Below are positions 1 to 8,857 of a stretch of DNA of 64,000 nucleotides, piece after piece. The notes under the pieces were generated by a model. That model searched no databases. It saw nothing but the letters and a program-made list of their open reading frames with translations, and was not told the origin of the DNA. The DNA is taken from the NCBI RefSeq assembly GCF_026262505.1, contig NC_067206.1:8274879-8338878 (forward strand), given 5' to 3'. Positions within the stretch are counted from its first letter, which is position 1, and the number at the start of each line of letters is the position of its first letter. Position numbers and translations under genes: made by a program. The stretch comes from Trichomonas vaginalis G3 (Eukaryota > Parabasalia > Trichomonadida > Trichomonadidae).

Positions 1-141
1 TTTGCCAATATTTTGAATGCATTTGAAAATTCCGAGCTTAGAATATATTTGGATGAATGCGAAGATGAAATCGATCCTGAAATTTTTGACTCTCTCAAAA
101 ATATGTATTCAATTTTAAATGAATCTAATTCTCATCAATAA
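1..141 (+). pseudogene. 3' part of the unknown 103-codon frame (U0, cut by window start)
   Basis: Matches the last 46 codons of the frame described at 8510-8857 and ends with the same TAA. Confidence 0.5.
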
Positions 142-712
142 TAACATATGAATAAAAAATAAATGGATTTAATTTTTTTATCAGTTTCAATAGATTACAG
201 TTATTTTTATTTTCTACAATATCTCATTACCAAATCGTTTTAACTCTTTGTATATCAAAGAATAATAATAAGTGACCTGTAATAACCATACTCATAATGG
301 ATTAGACCTCAAATTATTTAAAATGTCAATATTATTAAATTACAATTTCTTTTTTCTAATAGATTTTAACTAGCCAATCATGATTACAAATATTGTAGCC
401 TTCATTAACTCATAATATCGAAGAATATAACTTATATTCATGGACAATTTGTGATTAATTTCCAATAATATATAAAACCGACTCAAATTAATCATGTTGG
501 CATTAGCGCGCATCGATGCTCAATCTACCTGTAGTATTATAAGCTTATATTCCTATTTTTCAGCATTAAAATTGTGAATTACGTAATTTTGTCATAGTTT
601 TACGTAATTTTAATTTTTTTTGATAAGAAAAAAATGACTTTAAGAAAAAACGAGATCACTCATAATCTTTTTCTCAGAAAACTGCAGAGTATACAACAAA
701 TGTACTCAAACG
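142..712. other. A+T-rich stretch without a recognisable gene
   Basis: No frame of interest on either strand. The only distinctive parts are a GCGCGCATCGATGC patch near 506-520 and repeated TTACGTAATTTT motifs near 579-613. The same stretch lies at 8858-9435, 13328-13905, 22353-22930, 31498-32073, 46829-47406 and 55610-56186. Confidence 0.7.
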
Positions 713-1180
713 TGCATTAAGCACAATACCTGGTCCCCATTTCGCTCTATGGACCGATAATGGTACAAAAAATAAAGAAAAATTGCAAAAACGTTCCCAC
801 TTTTTGAGAGGGATGTTTTGCAAAATAATTTTATGGACATCTCTGGAAAGTTTCATTTCAGTTTGATAATATATCCAACACCTATATAGAAGAGCCTTGC
901 TGATTTGACCTGAAAGAGCGAAAGTTAGTTTTTTGATTTGAAAACCCTGCAATTTAATATTGTTAAGGACTCAATGTAGAAATATGATATAATATCATGT
1001 AATCTTCTATGTATGAAAGAAAAAAATTTGCAAAACGTACCTCTCAAGAAGTGGGAACGTTTTGCACACTCTCGAAAATAAACACAATTTCATTAATTAT
1101 TATGCGAAAGGGGAATTGAACATATTTTTATTCAACCAGATAATCCTCAGGCCAACAGATTTCGCAAAGAGAATTTCCCC
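713..1180 (+). mobile_element. Decayed integrase-like fossil split by a MITE
   Basis: Two short stretches on + resemble the catalytic core of an rve-type integrase: one around the second aspartate (ALWTDNGTKNKE, left of the MITE) and one around the region leading to the glutamate (ERGIEHIFIQPDNPQAN, right of the MITE). The element is broken and only a small part remains. The family (DNA transposon, LTR kin or other) cannot be decided from so little sequence. It is older than the MITE that sits inside it. Equivalent positions: 9436-9935, 13906-14405, 22931-23430, 32074-32570, 47407-47906 and 56187-56686. Confidence 0.5.
783..1066. mobile_element. Short MITE with about 40-bp terminal inverted repeats (U0)
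   Basis: The left end TTGCAAAAACGTTCCCAC and the right end GTGGGAACGTTTTGCA are inverted copies of one another over about 40 bp with a few mismatches. Each end is itself nearly palindromic, because TTTTGCA also closes the inner side. About 200 bp of non-coding DNA lies between. This copy lacks about 22 bp present in the others. No target duplication is clear. The end structure does not identify a superfamily with confidence. Confidence 0.7.
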
Positions 1181-1331
1181 AAAGTAAATATATATGCGAA
1201 GAATTAAGATTAATCACCGAAAAAACTGATTTTACTTACTTTAATGATTTTGAAGATATGCAAATTATCAGGAAGAAAGCTCAATATAACAAATAAAATA
1301 ATATTCTAATTTGCAAGAATGGGTTTAATGA

Positions 1332-1529
1332 CTACGCACAAATACATAGCCTCATACATATCAACAAAGGTCTTGGGTCTCCGAGGTTCTCAATTTCATC
1401 AGAAACCGCTATATGATAACCAAGCTTACTCAGATCTACACATAAATACATAGCCTCATACATATCAACAAAGGTCTCTCTACTCTTAAGTTCCAATTCC
1501 CAAAATTTTATTTTTATATTTATTGGCAA
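1332..1529 (-). other. Possible gene fragment with a 34-bp direct duplication
   Basis: A 34-bp sequence (starting AAATACATAGCCTCATACAT) occurs at 1340-1373 and again at 1444-1477. On the minus strand the region reads as an open frame of about 65 codons (FWELELKSRETFVDMYEAMY...), but without neighbours or recognisable motifs. The duplication shifts frame between its two copies, so the frame is partly an accident. Probably debris of an unknown gene. Equivalent positions: 10100-10297, 14570-14767, 23595-23792, 32739-32936, 48071-48268 and 56851-57048. Confidence 0.4.
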
Positions 1530-2093
1530 AAGGTAAAAGTTCCAAATTATCGTATCGTTAATTTTTAATTTGCTTTCAAATTATATTTTTGTACTTACGT
1601 TCAATTTTTATTTTTAATAAATTATTTATATTAAAATTTCGAAATATTCATAAATACATTCAATTCATATAATAATAGTCAATATCATCGTTTTGAGAAG
1701 ATCAGATCCTACACAAAAACCATGGAGAGGATTGTATTTTCAATGTATGCCTCTGGTCGAGCACTAAAAGCAAAAGCTAGACAGTTTTTAACCTGTATAA
1801 TAAAAATGTATCATATATCTTTTTGGAAAATAAAAACAAATTTTTATTTATTCAATATTATATAAAAAGGTGTTGATATTGCAGGTTTTTCAGTATGTTT
1901 TCCATCCCAATAAAACTCAATATTAATCGATATATCTGAAAAATACGAGGTGTCAAAGTGGTGAATTTCACCTCACTTCGTTTTGCTCCATTAAATTGAC
2001 TCAATTTCATCCCTTTGCTGAGAATTTTTGTATTTGGAGGATAATAATCTAAATAATTCGAAATATTTGTTACAATAACTATCAGTGCTTGAT
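1530..2093. other. A+T-rich stretch, nothing recognised
   Basis: No convincing gene or RNA. A short + strand patch near 1697-1765 is less A+T-rich but has no recognisable protein. The part near 1950-2090 may be the eroded 3' end of the neighbouring pogo-like transposase. Equivalents: 10298-10861, 14768-15333, 23793-24354, 32937-33501, 48269-48833 and 57049-57613. Confidence 0.6.
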
Positions 2094-3410
2094 TTAATGT
2101 TTGAATTTGATTGCTTCAAATTGCGCAATTTTAAGTAATTCGGCGTCAGATGTTAATTTTTTGCAAGAAGAATTAAATATATATGTGGGATTTGGTATTG
2201 CGTTTGATGTTTTGTTTGTTAATTCGTTGGATAAGGCTTTATCTGGGTTCCACGGATGAATACCATACTGATGCATTGACTTAATCACAAATCATTAAAA
2301 TTCTTACAATTTTTAACCTTGGTTTTGGGGTATTTGATAAATTATCTTGCTCATATGTGTAAAGCGGAACATATTTTAACCTGTTGATCTCAAAGATGCT
2401 GCACATCCTACATCAAATAACTGGAGAACTACTGTGCAGTAAGCTGGAAATGTCAAGAGTTCAATTCTGAAGAGACTCAAAAGTTTGCAAGTAAAATAAC
2501 TTACTCGGCTGATATGATTATCACCGAATACGATATTATGCTGAGCTGCTGTGATAGCATCAAGACTTGAGCGATATCTCTGGATTTCGATAATAAAAGT
2601 TAAATTAAAGATATCCCATATCTTCTTTGTCATCCATCCATAAGATTGTCCTGTAAGGAATGCTCTCACGGAGCGGAGTTCCTGTGAACAATTTTATATT
2701 CCTGGAACAATAATAAATGGTTTCATCCGGTATCCTTCAGAATTATATGGGAAGATACTAGTAACAAGCACAAATTCATGCTCTTCTTTGGTTAAAGGAG
2801 GGTTGCTTTCAGTGCAGATAACTTTGTAACGCTTTGATGAAGCAGAGATGTTTCATAAATACTCCACTTATTCCATGGATCAATTCCTGCCGTATACTGA
2901 AATTAATGTAAGAAGTTAGCAACTGTTGCTGTGTTACAGTACTTTGCTCGTTTTTCCTCATTTTCTTTTGAGCTTTTGATCTCAATGTTGAGATCAGAGC
3001 AAACTCTGTTTAACCATGATCTTGAGGGGAGATATACTTCTAGCGAAGTAAACAATTCTTTTTCCTCTTGTTGGAAATTCGTCTGGATGAACAAGGCCAG
3101 CTAGATATAAAGCTCTGCTGTATCTATACTCCAGTAATTCGTAGGCAATCTGATAAGCTTCGATTACCTTTTCACATGCAAGACCTTTTGCTCTTTGATT
3201 GATTTCACCATAAAAATCAAGTAATTCGACCTCTGAAAGATACGATGGTTCTCCACCATTACATGTGGTTGTCCATACATTTTCCGCAATTGTATGTCGC
3301 AACTCTGCAGTTATTGAATCATCGCGTTCCATGTGAAATTCATCTTTGTTATCAGTGTAGCACTTTTTGTTTAGTCTTCTTTTGAAGATTTTACGTTGAA
3401 TACGAGACAA
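2094..3410 (-). pseudogene. Decayed pogo/Tc5-like transposase (U0)
   Basis: Read on the minus strand, pieces of one DDE_1-superfamily transposase follow in the right order. 3410-2994 encodes a CENP-B/Tc5-type DNA-binding region (EPSYLSEVELLDFYGEINQR). 3094-2903 holds the second helix-turn-helix in another frame (YLPSRSWLNRVCSDLNIEI). Near 2830-2700 a patch NPPLTKEEHEFVLV is typical of the segment after the first aspartate. 2669-2376 covers LTGQSYGWMTKKIWDIF, FGDNHISR and LLTFPAYCTVVLQLFDV, which match the DGHxSR and HxxHxLQPFDV motifs of the family. 2288-2094 has the C-terminal YGIHPWNPDKAL. Several frameshifts and stops separate the pieces. U0 has an extra frame change near 2390. No terminal repeats were identified around it. 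Confidence 0.75.
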
Positions 3411-4534
3411 AACTGCTTTTTCTCAATGAAGTTTACATTTGGCTTTAATGTAATTAAGACTTTTCATGTCACTTTTTGTAAAGTTCATTTTCGGTACGGA
3501 ACAAATGCATATATTAATGCATTAATTCTAAATGTAATAAATTTTGTATCTTTGAAAATTTCAAAGTTAAAAAAAATTGGACTAATATTATTCGTCTTCA
3601 AATGTACTATGCAAATTAAAGTTTTTGGGCTATGGATTCTGTGGGATAAGATTATTGAAATTTTGGATGTTCCTCGAATTGGCCAGAGATTCGAGTGTCA
3701 ATGCCTTGTTCCATAACATAGTAATTGTGTTTGTGACTGAGCATATTTTTTTCTAAAATATAGAGATTAAAATTGTAAAAATCTTCATTTAAGGAGTTCC
3801 TGTTAAATGATTGTGACTTGATTATATTTGTGTCGTTTTTGGTAGTCTCTTTATTCGATTTTGATGAATTTATGTTCGAAATTCGGTATTTAACTAATAA
3901 GATTCAGAGTCACTGGAAATCGGATATTCTCTATGCCAATGAACTGGACAATCTGTGTGTTTGGGAGGTGAAATTCCAAATTTTTTTGAAATCCCGAAAA
4001 TGAAGATCAACCCTTTATTTTTGATTAAGATATTTTACAATTTCAGATTTTTTTGAATACTTTTGATTCGGTTTTGTTAAAAGCATATCAGCTAACTTGT
4101 TTTAAAAATCACATATTTTTATGTGGTAAGACGAAATGATGGAAGTGAGGCATATCTCAATATTTTCACCAGATCTTCAGGCATTTAGCATGGATATATA
4201 ATTGTTATCATGATTTGTATTTAGTAATATTATTTAATCCAACTTATCAAAGCTAAACAAGATAAGAAATGCGTTTTAATTTTTTTTTCAAACAAAATTG
4301 AACAAAAAATACACTTAGAAGATATATTTCTTTAAGTTATTTATAGTAATGGAAATAATATGGTATATCTATCATTAACATATAAGCAGATCATACCTCT
4401 CTTGTGCCATGCAATTATGAATTAAGAATTTTGTAAATTCAACTGTATATAATAATCTTTTAATTGAAAAACATCATCAGACCAAGAGATGTTAATCATG
4501 TGCATCTAATATAATTGTTTTTGTCTAGTGTTGA
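3411..4534. other. Long stretch without a recognised gene
   Basis: A 106-codon + frame (3396-3716) is open in every copy but has no motif, and the next frames are full of stops, so coding status is not supported. The motif GTAAGACGAAATG.TGGAAGTGA near 4128 also occurs, inverted, in the protease-like fragment near 7152-7180, the only hint of an origin for this stretch. Equivalents: 16661-17788, 25682-26808, 34829-35954, 42081-42506 (partial), 50159-51286 and 58941-60068. Confidence 0.6.
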
Positions 4535-6942
4535 AAACAGAAATTCATCAAAAGTGACACCTCAGAAAAGCTATAATATTGAATTTTTGGAACTTTTGAT
4601 AGAGCACGTTTTTAAATATTAATTAAAGTAAATGTATATTTCGTAAAGATTCTTTTTAATAAAAAATAAAATTTTGAAGAAGAACACAAAATCTTCTGAA
4701 AAATAATATCACATAAACTCATATTATTTTCTAATATATAACTATTTTATATAAAAATCAAATTCAATGATCTTAAAAGCGAAGGATAAACCTCAAAATT
4801 TACGAATATAATGAGTGGGAATATAATGCTTATCTATCATAAAACCATATGAAATATCAATTTTTGCTTTACGCCTAATTTTTGACGACAATTAGCAAAA
4901 AATGTTAAATGTTAACACTCAGTCCATTTGAATATGAAAAATAAAATTGACTTTGATTAAATGTTTTTATTTATCATGCAATTCTTCTTGCGACCAAAGA
5001 TTTGAATAAAATTTCAAAAAATAAGATAGCTTAAAAATAATATACGGTAGTGTTTACTAATAGATGAATAGTATATAAATTCTATTAAAATGGATTTGAT
5101 CCAAAAAGATATATAAAATTTGATCATAAATAAAATTGTTTAGAAGTCATTTAAAATGATGTAATTATTCAAATTTTGCTAAAACCCATTCCTCTTTGAT
5201 ATATAACTCCCATTTTTGCATTTCTGGCTCGTACCAAAATTTTGAAACTTCGAATAATTCGTTAGGAGTGTAATTACTATTCGTTTTTGGATTAATATCG
5301 AGAGATAAATGTGGTGTATTGTTGTATTTTTCAATGAACTGCTGAACTGAGTCCTTGATTTGTTGAATATCATCCAACTCGTCTGGCAAAAACTTTTCTA
5401 AGCTTGGCCACAGGCGCTCCACCTTGCCGTTCTGTCTTGGCATATACGGCAAGGTGTGCTTCCAAACTATTCCGTTTTCCTGCATAACCTGGCCGAATTC
5501 ACCGCGGTTTTCACCGCCGTTATCGGTCCAGATGCAGTAAGGGATAAACTCCTCTAAAAGTTTTCTTAAAATATTCGCTGTTGAGTTGGAAGACTTGTTT
5601 TTCAATAATTTAGTTTTGAGAACTTTACGTGTCATATCATTCAATATGGCAAAGAATGGAAAAGAAACATTACCGTGAAGGTAATGAATATCGCAGTGCC
5701 ATATCAAATTCTTTGATATGGCACGATATTTGGTAGGTGGATCTGCTGGTTTGTAATCTCTTTTTGAAGATAAACCTGATTCCATCATAAATTTTTCCAC
5801 TTGATGAGGCTTTATTTTTTGTAAATTGTCAAAAATTTGATCTTTTGTCAAATCTTCTATATTTTCAAATTCTTTTGCAATTTCTTCTTTTTCTTTCTCA
5901 CAATCGGGATTTTGAACAATATTTTGAAACCTTTTAATCAATAAATAAGTTTTTGAAATTCCTCCTTTATATTGTGAAACACAAGAATTAATTAATTGTT
6001 TTTGTTCAAATGTTGGTGGATTTGGTTTTCTGCCGCGACTAACTTTTGGTAATTCGATTTCTTGAAGTTGAAATGCTCTTCTTATTGTATTTTCGGCAAC
6101 ATTCAATTTAATTTTACCATTTTCCAATTCAACTTCCTTTCCCACACTTTTGTAATATTCACCTTCTTCTATTCTTCTTTTAGCTTCAAATAGCCATTCT
6201 CTGTTTATAGATTTGGCAGTAGTCATAAAAGTGGTCCTTCTTTTGTGATAAGATTCAAATTTGAATGTGGATGATAAATAAAAATCAAAAATAATTGTTA
6301 TAATTTAAATGAAGAAGTAATTTAAAACGATTTTATTTATGATCAAATTTTATATATTTTTTTGGATCAAATCCATTTTAATAGAATTTATATACTATTC
6401 ATCTATTAGTAAACACTACCGTATATTATTTTTTAAGCTATCTTATTTTTTGAACTTTTATTCAAATCTTTGGTCGCAAGAAGAATTGCATGATAAATAA
6501 AAACATTTAATCAAAGTCAATTTTATTTTTCATATTCAAATGGACTGAGTGTTAACATTTAACATTTTTTGCTAATTGTCGTCAAAAATTAGGCGTAAAG
6601 CAAAAATTGATATTTCATATGGTTTTATGATAGATAAGCATTATATTCCCACTCATTATATTCGTAAATTTTGAGGTTTATCCTTCGCTTTTAAGATCAT
6701 TGAATTTGATTTTTATATAAAATAGTTATATATTAGAAAATAATATGAGTTTATGTGATATTATTTTTCAGAAGATTTCATTCTATATGCCTATGAAAAG
6801 TACTCTCAAAACTAACTTTTTCCTAATTATAATTAAATCTAGAATATTGTATTATGCTTAGTGTTATTTCATTTTTCTCATTCAATTTAGAATTTACAAA
6901 TGTCAAAAATTGAGAGCTGTCACTTTTGATGAATTTCTGTTT
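4535..6942 (-). mobile_element. 2.4-kb DNA transposon with DD35E integrase-type transposase (U0)
   Basis: The ends are 25-bp perfect terminal inverted repeats: AAACAGAAATTCATC...GTGACA at 4535-4559 and its complement at 6918-6942. Next come unlike subterminal stretches of about 130 bp, then a second, near-perfect inverted repeat of about 454 bp (4688-5141 and 6325-6778). Only the transposase gene and short leaders lie between the long arms. Right of the element the bases ATTACA follow directly, as they do at the same end of the small relative at 39863-40483. No target duplication is visible. The long arms could be a separate element nested in a smaller one, but the small relative has both repeats too, so they probably moved together. 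It looks whole. The family is an IS3/IS481-like integrase-type DNA transposon in a eukaryote. Confidence 0.85.
5165..6226 (-). CDS. DD35E integrase-type transposase, 353 aa (U0)
   Basis: A recombinase of the rve/integrase superfamily, expected to cut and join the ends of the surrounding transposon in the nucleus. The catalytic triad is visible: D179 in WHCDIHYLHG, D235 in WTDNGGEN, and E270 in MPRQNGKVERLW, 35 residues after the second aspartate. The N-terminal part (about 10-60) is basic and helix-rich, followed by an AT-hook-like RGRKP at 64-68, and probably binds the terminal repeats. A C-terminal YNNTPH...TPNELFE matches the conserved tail of IS3/IS481-type enzymes. The ATG is the only sensible start. 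On the coding strand CCACTTTT lies directly before it, close to the trichomonad initiator (TCAYTW), which in that group often sits within 20 nt of the start codon. The frame is intact and intronless. Confidence 0.9.
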   Translation of the reverse strand: MTTAKSINREWLFEAKRRIEEGEYYKSVGKEVELENGKIKLNVAENTIRRAFQLQEIELPKVSRGRKPNPPTFEQKQLINSCVSQYKGGISKTYLLIKRFQNIVQNPDCEKEKEEIAKEFENIEDLTKDQIFDNLQKIKPHQVEKFMMESGLSSKRDYKPADPPTKYRAISKNLIWHCDIHYLHGNVSFPFFAILNDMTRKVLKTKLLKNKSSNSTANILRKLLEEFIPYCIWTDNGGENRGEFGQVMQENGIVWKHTLPYMPRQNGKVERLWPSLEKFLPDELDDIQQIKDSVQQFIEKYNNTPHLSLDINPKTNSNYTPNELFEVSKFWYEPEMQKWELYIKEEWVLAKFE

Positions 6943-7151
6943 ATTACATAGCATTAATAAAAAAATCATTTGTTCTGATTAATATTTATCCAATAATAAT
7001 ATATATTCATTTTTGAATTTAATTAGCTTTTTTAAAGCTTAATATTTAATAATATTATTATTCAACATTCTTAATAAAATAAGATATATGCTTTATGTCT
7101 AATATATGTTTTGTAGAAATTTCGAGGAAATATCAAGGTTTCAACATCACT

Positions 7152-7352
7152 TCACTTCCACCATTTCGTCTTACGAAAGTTTAATTGTATGATTAAATAC
7201 TTGGGCCATTCTAATATTTCATCTTTTTGAAATCGATTTTGCTCAATAGGATATGTATTAAAATATTTTTCCAATGCATCCAATAAATTATCCGTGCCAT
7301 TTATTGATATATCAAGAAAGTCGTTTTGTTTTGTTTCTATCGGGGTAATACG
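7152..7352 (-). pseudogene. Ubiquitin-specific-protease-like fragment (end of U0)
   Basis: Read on the minus strand, 66 codons are open with no start codon, ending in TGA. The segment DFLDISINGTDNLLDALEKYF followed by EWPKYLIIQLNF resembles the part of C19 ubiquitin-specific proteases that runs from the FLDISLPI-like stretch to the LPKYLIIQLKRF motif. The zinc-binding cysteines expected between them are absent and the segment is shorter than usual, so this is a fragment, not an enzyme. Its upstream side meets the AAAAGTGACA motif that opens the hairpin block, as if an element had cut the gene. Recognised by motif only. Confidence 0.5.
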
Positions 7353-7398
7353 ATGTGAAAAGTGACAAAAATATACTATGATTTATATTTCATTGTAT

Positions 7399-8395
7399 AA
7401 TAAAGTCGAGAAGGGAGTCCTAACCTTAAGAAAGGGCTCTCTTCTCGACTTTCTGCTGCAATCTCACTCGAATTGCGCGTATATACTGCTTCTTTCATTA
7501 GAAGTAGTATATACGCGCAACAATATGCCATGGCAAGTGCACTTGTCGCCACTTTTAATGTTTCTCAAATGCAATGCGGGAAGGAGTGGCAATATAGTAC
7601 TTGGGTAGTTGTGGAGTTATGTGTTAGGAGAGGGAACAGGACAAATTTGCCACACGGCACTTTTTTTTAAAAAAAATTAATGGAGCGGAGCGATACTCTG
7701 CTGCAGGAGCCCCAAGGCTCCCAATCATTACGAAAGGGAGCCTCAGGGCTCCTGAGAATCCATCAGCAGAGGCCTTTTCATTTGGCCTCTGCTGATCAAA
7801 GATTCGGCGAAGCCATTCTTCGTCTCAGGAGCCCCAAGGCTCCCAATCATTACGAAAGGGAGCCTCAGGGCTCCTGAGAATCCATCAGCAGAGGCCTTTT
7901 CATTTGGCCTCTGCTGATCAAAGATTCGGCGAAGCCATTCTTCGTCTCAGGAGCCCCAAGGCTCCCAATCATTACGAAAGGGAGCCTCAGGGCTCCTGAG
8001 AATCCATCAGTAGAGGCCTTTTCATTTGGCCTCTGCTGATCAAAGATTCGGCGAAGCCATTCTTCGTCTCAGGAGCCCCAAGGCTCCCAATCATTACGAA
8101 AGGGAGCCTCAGGGCTCCTGAGAAACCTCTTTGAGAAGGTTTTCTTTAAGAAAACCTTCTCAAAGATGATTGTCAGCATTCACTCAAAATCTACCAAGAG
8201 TTTCAAAGTTTCAAATCTATCTGAAATGAAGCTTTGAATCTCTTGTATATCTAATTGTAGAGGTACCTTTTCAAAATGTCTTCTATTGATTAAATTTAAT
8301 CAGTAAAAGTCATTTTGAAAAGGTACATCTCTATAATTGCTATTGAGCATTCACTCTTGGAACCTTGGAGCTCTTGTGTAGTGCATGAAAACTCC
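7399..8395. repeat. Hairpin block of U1: a series of long inverted repeats
   Basis: At least seven hairpin-forming inverted repeats lie one after another. Stem pairs are: 7402-7416 with 7438-7452; 7473-7493 with 7500-7520 (21 bp, one G:T-type mismatch, 6-nt loop); the 122-bp array at 7704-8122, each monomer holding three hairpins; 8128-8144 with 8150-8166; 8195-8215 with about 8222-8244; about 8259-8278 with 8311-8332, containing a smaller palindrome near 8288-8303; and 8356-8370 with 8382-8395. A linker GCATTCACTC occurs before two of the stems (near 8176 and 8347). The block starts about 40 bp after AAAAGTGACA at 7358 and ends about 100 bp before AAAAGTGACA at 8495. No convincing protein is encoded. 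Function is unknown: it could be a non-autonomous fold-back element, a structured RNA or a recombination substrate. Confidence 0.8.
7704..8122. repeat. 122-bp GC-rich hairpin array, 4 copies (U1)
   Basis: Monomers start at 7704, 7826, 7948 and 8070. Each contains hairpin H1 (21-bp arms beginning CTCAGGAGCC with two mismatched pairs, 13-nt loop), hairpin H2 (13-bp arms, GGCCTCTGCTG on the right, 9-nt loop) and a small H3 (CGAAG-CCATT-CTTCG). It is visibly GC-rich against a very A+T-rich background. The H2 left arm is CAGCAG or CAGTAG; the order here is C, C, T. Confidence 0.95.
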
Positions 8396-8509
8396 AAGAT
8401 TCTAGAATAAAACATATATCATAGACATAATTTCTTCAAATATAATTTAAGGTTATTTTTTAAAAAATTAGAACAGCGTAATTTAAGGTTATTGAAAAGT
8501 GACACTTGA

Positions 8510-8857
8510 CAAATTTATCCCGCACTCTTCAAAAATAAGGAAATTTTGATAAATATCCTCATCGCTATTATCATAAAAGATTCAATATCCCTTTCGATAT
8601 TTAATGACAAATTTGAAAAGGTGTTTGAAATTCTTTCGGATTTTGTTGAATTTAACCCAAAATTTATTATTAATTGTTTACAAGAAATTTTATTTAACTC
8701 TTCTTGTAAAGAAAACTTTGCCAATATTTTGAATGCATTTGAAAATTCCGAGCTTAGAATATATTTGGATGAATGCGAAGATGAAATCGATCCTGAAATT
8801 TTTGACTCTCTCAAAAATATGTATTCAATTTTAAATGAATCTAATTCTCATCAATAA
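8510..8857 (+). pseudogene. Unknown helical protein fragment, no ATG (U1)
   Basis: An open frame of about 115 codons from the stop at 8507 to TAA. The earliest usable start inside it would be a TTG at 8546; there is no ATG near the 5' end, so this is probably the 3' end of a gene rather than a whole gene. The translation is rich in Ile, Leu, Phe and Asn in amphipathic stretches (FEKVFEILSDFVEFNPKFII, then an acidic ECEDEIDPEIFDSL), compatible with an armadillo/HEAT-like helical repeat tail. I do not recognise the family. The 5' side abuts the AAAAGTGACA motif at 8495, as if an element insertion or recombination had cut the gene. After the stop come several TAAA motifs, which could serve as polyadenylation signals in a trichomonad. 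Confidence 0.45.

Larger units (their letters stand above)
1..7357. repeat. Tandem unit U0 (partial, left-truncated)
   Basis: The window opens inside the 103-codon frame of this unit, so its hairpin block is missing. All later modules are present in the standard order. Compared with the other units U0 carries several extra short deletions, for example near 1003, 1180, 2295, 2388 and 3910, while base substitutions are few. It is either a slightly older edge copy or a less well polished part of the assembly. Confidence 0.9.

Noticed and set aside
674-952. 92-codon frame on minus
   Set aside because: It runs through one end of the MITE and into flanking DNA, so it is not a gene.
3396-3716. 106-codon + frame
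   Set aside because: Open in every unit, but only because the units are near-identical; no motif, and composition is like the surrounding A+T-rich DNA.
4117-4200. Second USP-like fragment
   Set aside because: Shares about 24 bases with the fragment at 7152-7352, but the surrounding translation has no USP motif.
5179-5373. 64-codon minus-strand frame
   Set aside because: Out-of-frame shadow inside the transposase gene.
4535-6942. Polinton/Maverick or LTR element
   Set aside because: The integrase is the only gene; there is no polymerase, capsid, ATPase, protease or reverse transcriptase, no LTR, and the ends are short inverted repeats only 2.4 kb apart.
7378-7877. Open frames of 65-76 codons in the hairpin block
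   Set aside because: They translate inverted repeats and GC-rich tandem repeats; the protein sequences are by-products of the hairpins.
7704-8122. CRISPR-like array
   Set aside because: The 122-bp monomers are continuous repeats with no unique spacers, sit in eukaryotic transposon-rich DNA, and no cas gene is present.
8515-8814. 99-codon minus-strand frame
   Set aside because: Antisense to the + frame at 8510-8857, whose composition is more protein-like; neither is certain.
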